NCBI GenBank assembly: GCA_031269405.1
Contig: JAISZE010000155.1
Location: 1-15,507, forward strand
Origin: Treponema sp.
GTDB lineage: Bacteria; Spirochaetota; Spirochaetia; Treponematales; Breznakiellaceae
Direction: 5' to 3'
DNA: 15,507 nucleotides
Below the pieces are notes generated by a model that did no database searches, was not told the origin of the DNA, and was given only the letters and a program-made list of their open reading frames with translations. This document shows positions 7,573 through 14,578 of this stretch, in pieces; position 1 is the first letter of the stretch; each line of letters starts with the position of its first letter. The translations under genes and the position numbers were made by a program.

Positions 7573-9090
7573 GTGTTTTCTGCCGCCCTTTTTAGGCGTT
7601 TTTTTATACTTCTTCTGGTTCCTCTCGCGGCGGCGGGGTGCAGCGGCCAGGGGGGGAACAGCGCAGCCCCTCAGCCGGATTTCCCGGTTCCGCCGAGGAT
7701 CAGCGAAGAAGAAGCGGTCTCTTTTATACGCGATGATTTCAGCATATCTCCCGGTTTTTCTTCCCATCTGCCCCTGGTGGTCATTGACACCAAAGGGGAA
7801 ATGGTCCTTCCAAGCCATGTATGGGACCCGGATCGGGGGTACGCGGTCCCTATTCCAGGGGCAAAACCCTACGTAAAAGCGGATATTGCGATAATCAATA
7901 GCGATTACAGGGCAAACCGGCTGGATGACCTGCCCGAATTCAGTTCTCCGGCGCAGATTCGCTATTCCGGGGATGTTCTGAACCCGGATATTAAGGGCCA
8001 GTACCGGATAAACCTCCTGGACAAGGCGGACAGACCCAGGGAAGCGCCTGTTCTGGGGATGGAAAGCGGCGGGGAATGGGAGCTTGTGGCGTCCCTGCGG
8101 GATAAGTCCCTGCTTAGGAACTACCTGGCCTACACTATGGCCGCTGAACTGCTGCCGTTTTCTCCGGATCTGCGTTTCTGCGAGGTTGTTTTTAAGATTC
8201 GGGACATGTACCTGTATTGGGGGGTGTTCCTCCTGGCCGAAACCGTAAAGCCCGGTCCGGGCCGCGTGCCTGTCTCCCCGGGAGGCGAAGGGGAGAACCA
8301 GGGTTTCATAATCCGCAGGGACGTTTACGACCCCGAGGAAGTCGCCCTGGATACCTACGCCACCCGCGAGGGGCTTTCAACGGGTTTCCTGAACCTTGTG
8401 TACCCTTACGAAAACGTAACCGGCCATATACTCACTGGCATCGAAGACTATATCAGCAGGGTGGAAAGGATCCTGTATTCCGAAAGCCCGGTGGTATACG
8501 TGAATTACACCAGCTACCTTGACGTGAACTCTTTTGCGGATTACTTCCTCCTGAGCGAGTATTTTATGAATTTCGAGGCCGGTTTTACTTCTGTCTATAT
8601 GTTCAGGGATAGAGGCGGCAGGATCAGGGCCGGGCCTATATGGAACAACGTAGGGAGTTTTGACAATCATTCGGAGCCTCTGGATCCCAGGAGGATCGGC
8701 TTTTTTACGGCCCCCTGGTTCAATCGCATGATCCGGGACCTTTTTTTCCTGAAAAAACTCGAAAGCCGTTATTCCGCCCTGCGCAGAACTGTGCTGGCTG
8801 ACGAAACGGTTATCCGCAGAATTGACGAAACCGCCCGGTGGCTGGAACCTGCCAGGCAGCGGGACTGGAAACGCTGGGGCTACGCTTACGGCGGGACCTA
8901 CAGCCAGGAACTGGTAAAGATGAAGTACATCCTTACCGAACACGGCGCCGCTATCGGCAACGCTATCCGCGTGATGACCTGGGAGCGGCAGCTTTTTGAC
9001 AGTTCCTACAGCAACGGGCGTTCGTCCCTTCTGGCTGCCGGGTTTGTGGTCTTGTTTTTCCTGTCCGTGCATTTCGGGCGGCATCATTAG
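7573..9090 (+). CDS. CotH-family (spore-coat kinase fold) lipoprotein with altered active-site motif
   Basis: This 505-aa protein starts at GTG. The signal peptide has a lipobox LAAAGC with Cys23 as the likely lipidation site, and a G7 run (7650-7656) lies just after it. The CotH fold is recognisable by order: VKADIAIIN and QIRYSG (102-132), EWELVASLRDKSLLRNYLAY (168-187, the 'DW-ily-DKsllRN' signature), YWGVFLLAETVKPGPGRV (215-231, the 'GvYlltEkiK' signature), DVNSFADYFLLSEYFMN (317-333) and SVYMFRDRGGRIRAGPIW (340-357). The following WD[F/Y][D/N] metal/catalytic motif reads WNNVGSFDN (357-365), so the Asp after Trp is Asn. CotH proteins are atypical protein kinases; here activity is doubtful, or a different Asp (Asp364) is used. 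A second hydrophobic segment (485-499) lies at the extreme C-terminus, unusual for a lipoprotein. It is the first gene after the promoter and ends 16 nt before the synthase gene, so a polysaccharide-related role is inferred. Confidence 0.82.
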   Translation: MFSAALFRRFFILLLVPLAAAGCSGQGGNSAAPQPDFPVPPRISEEEAVSFIRDDFSISPGFSSHLPLVVIDTKGEMVLPSHVWDPDRGYAVPIPGAKPYVKADIAIINSDYRANRLDDLPEFSSPAQIRYSGDVLNPDIKGQYRINLLDKADRPREAPVLGMESGGEWELVASLRDKSLLRNYLAYTMAAELLPFSPDLRFCEVVFKIRDMYLYWGVFLLAETVKPGPGRVPVSPGGEGENQGFIIRRDVYDPEEVALDTYATREGLSTGFLNLVYPYENVTGHILTGIEDYISRVERILYSESPVVYVNYTSYLDVNSFADYFLLSEYFMNFEAGFTSVYMFRDRGGRIRAGPIWNNVGSFDNHSEPLDPRRIGFFTAPWFNRMIRDLFFLKKLESRYSALRRTVLADETVIRRIDETARWLEPARQRDWKRWGYAYGGTYSQELVKMKYILTEHGAAIGNAIRVMTWERQLFDSSYSNGRSSLLAAGFVVLFFLSVHFGRHH

Positions 9091-9096
9091 GATTTT

Positions 9097-9101
9097 GGAG
9101 G
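9097..9101 (+). promoter_or_regulatory. Shine-Dalgarno GGAGG that sets the synthase start at 9107
   Basis: GGAGG lies 5 nt before the ATG at 9107. The same frame is open upstream to 8996, inside the CotH-like gene, but that extension has no ribosome binding site and gives a non-family N-terminus. 9107 is therefore preferred. Confidence 0.85.
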
Positions 9102-9106
9102 CAGAT

Positions 9107-11560
9107 ATGAAAAAACCTGCGGAATTAGTGCAAGCGATAAAAAGCATGGATCGCGTAGCGGCGTTGAAGAAACTCCTCTTTTTCGCCACAATGGCCTCTA
9201 CCTTCACGTACCTCATCTGGCGCATGTTTTTTACCCTTCCTATCCGGTACGGCGCCGCGTCCCTTGTGGCAGGCATACTGATGCTCGTATCCGAGATCCT
9301 TTCCACCCTCCAGGCGCTGGACAAATTCAGCAACCTCAAAAGCATCGCGGAGCCGGAACTCCCGGTAATCCCCGAATCCTGGTTCCCCCATATAGACATA
9401 TTTATCGCTACCCACAACGAATCCACAGAGATCCTCTTTAAAACCGTAAACGGCTGCACCTTCATGGACTACCCTGACAAGAAAAAAATCCACATCTACA
9501 TTTGCGACGACAACAACAGGCCCGAAATGGCGGCCCTTGCGCGGGAACTCAAGGTAGGCTACTTCGGCCTTACAGGCAACAAGCTGCTCAAAGCCGGAAA
9601 CCTGAACAACGCCATGCGCCAGACCGATTCCCCCCTGGTGGTTACTTTCGACGCCGACATGATCCCTACCAGAAGCATGCTGATAAAAACAGTGCCCTAT
9701 TTTTTCCTCCCAAGGGTAAAGAAGCTCCCTGACGGGACCTGGGCGGAGCGGGAGCCTGAAGAGGTCGATCCTGATTTCAAAATCGGCTTTATCCAGACCC
9801 CCCAAAGCTTCTACAACCCGGACCTGTTCCAGTTCAACCTCTATTCCGAAGGCCGTATCCCGAATGAGCAGGACTATTTTTTCAGGGAAATCAACGTTAT
9901 CCGCAACGCCGCCAACGCCGCGATCTACGCCGGTTCCAACACGGTCATTTCCCGCAAGGCCCTGGAAGAAGTTGACTACATCGCCACAGGGACCATCACC
10001 GAGGACTTTGCTACAGGCATCAAGATTCAGCGGAAAGGCTGGACCACTTACGCCACCGCCACCCCTCTGGCCCACGGCCTTGCGCCGGACGACATTGAAA
10101 GCCTTATCAAGCAGCGGGAGCGCTGGGGCCGGGGCTGCGTCCAGAGCCTCCAGAACATGAACATCGTTTTAATGAAAGATATGCCCCTGACCGCTAAGCT
10201 GAGTTATATTAACTGTTATTTCTACTGGTGGTCGTTCCTGGCCCGGCTTGTCTTTATTATGGCGCCTATACTGTTCGCAGTGTTCCACCTGCGGGTTCTT
10301 ATCTGTACCGTGGAGCAGTTTTTCATATTCTGGATACCCTATTTCGTCCTTTACAGCCTTACCACGAAAATTACCGCCGGGGCTACCAGGAACCAGCACT
10401 GGAACGGCGTCATTGATACCATCATGTTCCCCTACCTGGCGGGACCTATACTCCTGGAAGCCCTGGGCTTCAAGCTGAAAAAATTTGCCGTAACCCGAAA
10501 GGACAAATCGACAGAAAAAAAGCCCCCTACGATAATCTACGCTCTGCCTCATTTTTTCCTGCTTTTTGCTTCTTTCCTGGCCCTGGTCATCTGCATCCAG
10601 CTTACCCTCCAGTCCGCCATGATGCACAATATCGTTATGATGTACTGGCTGGTGATAAACAGCAAAAACCTCATACTGGCTATCTTCTTTATGATGGGCC
10701 GGGAAAACATCAGGGAGACCGAACGTTTTTTCGTAGAACTTCCTGTGAGAATCCGCACCGAATGGTCGGGCATTTCCGCCAAAACAGCGGACATCTCCGA
10801 AGACGGTATGGCCCTGGTACTGGACCATCCTGAGTACTTTGACCCGGACAAGGATTTCGATCTTGTCATTACCGGCGATCTCTACAAGGCCCAGATGCGC
10901 GCCAGGGTGCTCCACATAAACAAACGGAAAGACAACGCCTGGAAATACAGTATCAAAATTTCCCATATTGATCAGAAAAACATACGCCAGTATTACCAGA
11001 TCATCTACGACCGGCACCACTCCCTGCCGGACAAGATCGCCGACAACTGGAGCCTTTTTGAAGATTACCAGCTCCAGCTTGACAAGCGCCAGGAATCGCA
11101 GATAAACGCGCAGCGCAAATTCCCCCGTATCGATCTCAATATAACCGCGCAGACCAAAGACGGCAGGGAATGCGTCATACGGAGCTTTAACTACCGGTAC
11201 ATGAGCTTTAAGTTCCTGGACAGCATGGAAGATTCAGGGGCCGGGGAAGGGCAGGGGGCGCCTGCTGCAGGGAAGAACAGCGTGAAGCCCTTCGGGTCTG
11301 CGGAAGTGGTCTTCGATGTCCGGCAGGATCTGGTCTTCCGCCTCAGGTATGAGTACTTGCTCCCTAACGGGACCGAGCATCTCTACCGGCTGACCAACTG
11401 GGACAAGCTCCTGGACGAAGACGGGTATTCCGGCCTGATTAGCGATCTGGTTTCCGGGAAGGTCATGGGCGCGTCTATCGCGCATGTCCGTTCTATACCC
11501 GAAAAGGACCGCGCGCCTGGGCCGGAATTTTTGTCCCCCGGGCCGGTCCTGGCGACCTGA
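9107..11560 (+). CDS. BcsA-like GT2 polysaccharide synthase with c-di-GMP PilZ domain and a second degenerate PilZ-like domain
   Basis: The protein has 817 aa. It has TM helices at about 22-44 and 48-67 and a processive GT2 domain at about 95-345 with all family motifs: CDD (133-135), DAD (182-184), QTPQSFYNPD (230-239), TED (298-300) and QRERW (336-340). Further TM helices lie at about 371-397, 400-420, 436-452, 478-502 and 508-530. A PilZ domain follows at about 535-640 with intact RETER (536-540) and DISEDG (562-567), the RxxxR and DxSxxG c-di-GMP-binding signatures. A second PilZ-like segment begins QRKFPR (669-674), but its second motif reads SFNYRYM (693-699) and a glycine-rich insert follows (709-728), so it is probably non-binding. 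The acceptor motif reads IYAGS (273-277) where cellulose synthases usually have FFCGS, so the product may not be cellulose. It probably polymerises a beta-linked glycan from a UDP- or GDP-sugar and extrudes it across the inner membrane, activated by c-di-GMP. No BcsB neighbour is seen. Confidence 0.92.
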   Translation: MKKPAELVQAIKSMDRVAALKKLLFFATMASTFTYLIWRMFFTLPIRYGAASLVAGILMLVSEILSTLQALDKFSNLKSIAEPELPVIPESWFPHIDIFIATHNESTEILFKTVNGCTFMDYPDKKKIHIYICDDNNRPEMAALARELKVGYFGLTGNKLLKAGNLNNAMRQTDSPLVVTFDADMIPTRSMLIKTVPYFFLPRVKKLPDGTWAEREPEEVDPDFKIGFIQTPQSFYNPDLFQFNLYSEGRIPNEQDYFFREINVIRNAANAAIYAGSNTVISRKALEEVDYIATGTITEDFATGIKIQRKGWTTYATATPLAHGLAPDDIESLIKQRERWGRGCVQSLQNMNIVLMKDMPLTAKLSYINCYFYWWSFLARLVFIMAPILFAVFHLRVLICTVEQFFIFWIPYFVLYSLTTKITAGATRNQHWNGVIDTIMFPYLAGPILLEALGFKLKKFAVTRKDKSTEKKPPTIIYALPHFFLLFASFLALVICIQLTLQSAMMHNIVMMYWLVINSKNLILAIFFMMGRENIRETERFFVELPVRIRTEWSGISAKTADISEDGMALVLDHPEYFDPDKDFDLVITGDLYKAQMRARVLHINKRKDNAWKYSIKISHIDQKNIRQYYQIIYDRHHSLPDKIADNWSLFEDYQLQLDKRQESQINAQRKFPRIDLNITAQTKDGRECVIRSFNYRYMSFKFLDSMEDSGAGEGQGAPAAGKNSVKPFGSAEVVFDVRQDLVFRLRYEYLLPNGTEHLYRLTNWDKLLDEDGYSGLISDLVSGKVMGASIAHVRSIPEKDRAPGPEFLSPGPVLAT

Positions 11561-11570
11561 GGCGGACAGT

Positions 11571-11759
11571 ATGGAAAACTTTCTGCCCGAAACCCTTGAA
11601 CCGGTCGGTTTTTTTCTCCAGAACCTGGATACCCCGGAATGGCTGTGGACATTCAGGATCGCCGTTGCGGCGGTTATGGTTCTGACATCGGCGCTTTTTC
11701 TGTACTTCAGGAAACGGCTGCCCAGGGACGACAAACCCAGGAAGAAAAAACCGCAGTAA
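11571..11759 (+). CDS. Small single-pass membrane protein (62 aa)
   Basis: The ATG at 11571 is 10 nt after the synthase stop; GAGG (11559-11562), overlapping that stop, is a plausible ribosome binding site 8 nt upstream. An in-frame start further upstream (11484) would lie deep inside the synthase gene and is not favoured. The protein has an amphipathic/acidic N-terminus (1-23), one TM helix (about 24-46, EWLWTFRIAVAAVMVLTSAL), then a strongly basic tail (47-61, with RKRLPRDDKPRKKK), predicting an outside N-terminus and cytoplasmic C-terminus. I recognise no family. By position and size it recalls small accessory subunits of cellulose synthases (for example BcsF, similar length), but I see no sequence likeness to claim homology. 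The next gene starts 36 nt downstream. Confidence 0.72.
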   Translation: MENFLPETLEPVGFFLQNLDTPEWLWTFRIAVAAVMVLTSALFLYFRKRLPRDDKPRKKKPQ

Positions 11760-11780
11760 CCGGTCCAGGAGAAAGAGTAA

Positions 11781-11787
11781 AGAGGAG
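11781..11787 (+). promoter_or_regulatory. Shine-Dalgarno AGAGGAG for the TTG start of the MBOAT gene
   Basis: AGAGGAG lies 8 nt before the TTG at 11796. The TTG gives the family's usual N-terminus MLFSSLLFLFYFFP, so it is accepted as the start. Confidence 0.75.
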
Positions 11788-11795
11788 ATTTATTT

Positions 11796-13238
11796 TTGTT
11801 ATTTTCCAGCCTGCTGTTTTTATTTTATTTCTTCCCGGTTACCCTTGGGGTTAATTACCTCCTCTCGTTTTCCCGCCCGGCCCAGAATGCCTGGCTCCTG
11901 GTAACGAGCCTCTTTTTCTACGCCTGGGGCGAGCCCATCCTGGTGCTCCTGATGATCGCGTCCATTATGGTTAACTGGGCCCTGGGGCTTGCGGTGGACA
12001 AGGTCCGGGAGGACAAGTTCAAGGTAAAACTTATCGTTATACTCACCTGCGTCCTCAACCTTGGGGCGCTGTTCATTTTTAAGTACCTGGGCTTCGTTAT
12101 CAGGAACATCAACATGGTTGCCGGTACGCGGCTTATCGACTTTGCCGGTTTCGCCCTGCCTCTGGGCATCTCATTTTATACCTTCCAGTCTATGTCCTAT
12201 GTCATCGACGTCCTGCGCAAGGACGCAAAGGTGGAAAAAAACCCCTTTTACGTGGGCCTTTACGTGGCCTTTTTCCCCCAGCTCGTAGCGGGCCCTATAG
12301 TCCGCTACACGGACATAGCGGAACAGATACGGCACCGGAAATTCGAGGCCGGTGTTTTTTTTGAAGGCTGCTGCCAGTTCATTTCCGGCATGGGGAAAAA
12401 GGTGCTCCTGTCCAACGCCATGGCTATCGTGGCGGATCGGATCTTCAACCTGTCCGTGCTGGGCCACCATGTAGTCAACATCCCCGCGTCCCTGGCCTGG
12501 GTGGGGCTTGTTGCGTATACGCTGCAAATATTCTTCGACTTTTCAGGCTATTCGGAAATGGCCATCGGCTTGGGCCGCATGTTCGGCTTTGAATTCCTCG
12601 AAAACTTCAATTATCCCTATATTTCCCAGTCTGTAGGGGAATTCTGGCGGCGCTGGCATATATCCCTGAGTACATGGTTCAAGGAATACGTATACATCCC
12701 CCTCGGGGGCTCCAGGGTGTCCAACAGCGACCGCATGGTGTTCAACACCTTTGTAGTCTGGTTCCTCACCGGCGTCTGGCACGGTGCGGAATGGACCTTT
12801 ATCATCTGGGGGCTCTGGAATCTGATTTTTCTCCTCATGGAACGGCTCATCAAATGGGACGAACGGCGCATCCCCAGGGTGCTGCGGCATGTCTACCTTA
12901 TGCTGGTGGTCATGCTGGGCTGGCTCTTTTTCCGTACCATAGATTTTTACCAGGCAGCCCAGTACATGCTCAATCTCTTCGGGATGAACAACAACGGCTT
13001 CAAAAGCGACATGGCCCTTATGTTCATCAGGGAATACTGGGTTTTCTTTGTCTTCGCCATACTGTTCAGCACCCCGGCGGCGAAGAATTTCGGCAAGCTT
13101 ATGAAAGGGGAGTTAATGGGCATCTGGGGGGATATTTACAGCTTCCTTATGCCTCTGGGGTACATCATGGTCTTTATGATCTGCATTACCTTTCTGGCTA
13201 AGGGCAACTACAACCCCTTTATCTATTTCAACTTTTAG
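11796..13238 (+). CDS. MBOAT-family polysaccharide O-acetyltransferase (AlgI/WssH-like)
   Basis: The protein has 480 aa, the usual AlgI length, and is strongly hydrophobic with about ten or more TM helices. It begins MLFSSLLFLF, as family members do. Diagnostic motifs are LGISFYTFQSMSYVIDVLR (123-141), FFPQLVAGPIVRY (159-171), DFSGYSEMAIGLGRMFGF (248-265), FWRRWHISLSTWF (283-295) and GVWHGAEWTFIIWG (326-339). The two family histidines, His288 and the putative catalytic His329, are both present, so it should be active. AlgI-type proteins take acetyl groups from a cytoplasmic donor and pass them across the inner membrane to a periplasmic transferase. The following gene encodes exactly such a transferase (23-nt gap). 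With the GT2 upstream, this points to O-acetylation of the synthase's product, as in alginate, Wss cellulose and clostridial Ccs operons. Confidence 0.95.
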   Translation: MLFSSLLFLFYFFPVTLGVNYLLSFSRPAQNAWLLVTSLFFYAWGEPILVLLMIASIMVNWALGLAVDKVREDKFKVKLIVILTCVLNLGALFIFKYLGFVIRNINMVAGTRLIDFAGFALPLGISFYTFQSMSYVIDVLRKDAKVEKNPFYVGLYVAFFPQLVAGPIVRYTDIAEQIRHRKFEAGVFFEGCCQFISGMGKKVLLSNAMAIVADRIFNLSVLGHHVVNIPASLAWVGLVAYTLQIFFDFSGYSEMAIGLGRMFGFEFLENFNYPYISQSVGEFWRRWHISLSTWFKEYVYIPLGGSRVSNSDRMVFNTFVVWFLTGVWHGAEWTFIIWGLWNLIFLLMERLIKWDERRIPRVLRHVYLMLVVMLGWLFFRTIDFYQAAQYMLNLFGMNNNGFKSDMALMFIREYWVFFVFAILFSTPAAKNFGKLMKGELMGIWGDIYSFLMPLGYIMVFMICITFLAKGNYNPFIYFNF

Positions 13239-13250
13239 GAACCAGGAGCA

Positions 13251-13255
13251 GGAGA
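13251..13255 (+). promoter_or_regulatory. Shine-Dalgarno GGAGA deciding a TTG start
   Basis: GGAGA lies 6 nt before the TTG at 13262. An ATG at 13257 is a decoy: it reads ATG TTT TGA and stops at once. The TTG is therefore the start of the AlgJ-like gene. Confidence 0.75.
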
Positions 13256-13261
13256 GATGTT

Positions 13262-14566
13262 TTGAGAAACTATGACATAGGGCGCAGGCAGATAGGCGTG
13301 GTTTTTCTTGCCCTGCTTTTTTCGTTTTCCATCTTGAACGCCGTACTCCAGTGGAACGGCATGAAAGGCGGCTTTGTGTGGATACTGGAAAACACCGAGG
13401 ACCTCTCCAAGCTCCAGGCGAGTTTCGCCAATTTTGAAAATTTTATCTCCCAGAACATTATCGGGAGGGAGAAATTTGTCGAGTTTTACGCTTATATGCA
13501 GAAGCTCATGGGCAAGCAGGAGATGGACAACTTCTACCTTATTCGGGACCAACGCGGGCAGATGGTCTACGGCGCTTTTGACCCCGAGGATATGGTAGGT
13601 ATAGGGGTGCAGGAATCGGCCCGGCGGCTGAGGCGCATGCAGTTGGCTGTCGAGCGCTTTGGGACAAAGGTGTTTTTCGTGAATCCCCCGGCTCTGCATA
13701 TCCGGGACAAACGGCAGTACCCTCTGGGGCTGCCTCCCCAGGATGTCAACCACCGGCAGGACTCCTTCCTTTACTGGCTGTCCCGTTACGGCGTCGATTC
13801 CCTCGATCTCCGGGAAAGCCTTGGGGAACACGATCTTCCGGCAGACCGCTATTTTTTCAATACCGACCACCATTGGCGCATCAGCACCGCCTTTACCGCC
13901 TTTGGGGACATCATTACCTGGCTTAACCGGCAGTACGGCGCCAACCTGGATCCCGAAGGCTATGTGCGGGACATACGGAACTATAACGTCAAGGTCTACG
14001 AGAACGCATCTCTGGGCTCCATGGGGCGGCGGACCGGGGTTGTCTATTCCGGGCTGGACGATTTTGAAGTCATTTGGCCCAAATTTGATCTGATGACCAA
14101 CTTTACCTATATAGGCCGCTTTACCGAGCCTGAACGCATGACCGTGAAAACCGGGCCTTTCTCCCAGTCCCTTATCTACCTCGATGTGCTCCAGACCGAA
14201 AAACCCTACCAGACGGACTTTTACTCCGTCTACCACAGCGGCATCAAGAGCCACGAGATGATAATCAACCACAACAACCCGGAGGCCCCGAGGCTTTTGA
14301 TGATCCGGGACAGCTTTAGCCTGCCTCTTGGGGTTTTTATGGCCCCTCTGTTCAGCGAGATCCACATGATGTGGCCTGTTTCCGGCGAGATCCGCCTTGA
14401 CGTCGAAAAATACTTGCAAGAAAACGTCTTTGATTATATTATGGTGGAGTTATCCGAGACTGGTTTGTACGTTAATAACTTTTATTTTTTCAGCGAATCC
14501 ATGCCGTACGAAGAGGAGTGGGAATCATCCCAGGGTATTCTGCCTCCTCCAAAGGTGAACCCCTAG
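13262..14566 (+). CDS. AlgJ/AlgX-like SGNH-type periplasmic O-acetyltransferase
   Basis: The protein has 434 aa from a TTG start. An uncleaved N-terminal membrane anchor (about 10-30, basic residues before it) places the rest in the periplasm. The catalytic set of the AlgX/AlgJ family is visible: TDHHW (201-205) supplies the Asp202/His204 pair, and IRDSFSLPL (348-356) supplies the nucleophile Ser351. VFFVNPPALHIRDK (137-150) matches the first core strand region, where family members have a 'vPpK' type motif. The enzyme is expected to move acetyl from the AlgI-like partner to polymer hydroxyls. The region between the His and Ser motifs (about 225-340) is longer than the core and carries many aromatic residues, perhaps for polymer contact. 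Pairing with the MBOAT gene directly upstream (23-nt gap) is the standard arrangement. A glycan deacetylase/esterase role is less likely given the partner. Confidence 0.88.
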   Translation: MRNYDIGRRQIGVVFLALLFSFSILNAVLQWNGMKGGFVWILENTEDLSKLQASFANFENFISQNIIGREKFVEFYAYMQKLMGKQEMDNFYLIRDQRGQMVYGAFDPEDMVGIGVQESARRLRRMQLAVERFGTKVFFVNPPALHIRDKRQYPLGLPPQDVNHRQDSFLYWLSRYGVDSLDLRESLGEHDLPADRYFFNTDHHWRISTAFTAFGDIITWLNRQYGANLDPEGYVRDIRNYNVKVYENASLGSMGRRTGVVYSGLDDFEVIWPKFDLMTNFTYIGRFTEPERMTVKTGPFSQSLIYLDVLQTEKPYQTDFYSVYHSGIKSHEMIINHNNPEAPRLLMIRDSFSLPLGVFMAPLFSEIHMMWPVSGEIRLDVEKYLQENVFDYIMVELSETGLYVNNFYFFSESMPYEEEWESSQGILPPPKVNP

Positions 14567-14578
14567 TAAGGAGAAGGA

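Noticed and set aside
8996..9106. Upstream extension of the synthase reading frame
   Set aside because: It lies inside the CotH-like gene, has no ribosome site, and adds a non-family N-terminus; GGAGG before 9107 decides the start.
8377..9465. 362-codon minus-strand frame across the CotH/synthase junction
   Set aside because: It overlaps two well-supported genes and their junction ribosome site; no motif supports it.
13235..14419. 394-codon open frame on the minus strand opposite the AlgJ-like gene
   Set aside because: The plus frame has clear catalytic motifs, an anchor and a ribosome site. The minus frame has no family likeness and mirrors the codon bias of the plus gene.
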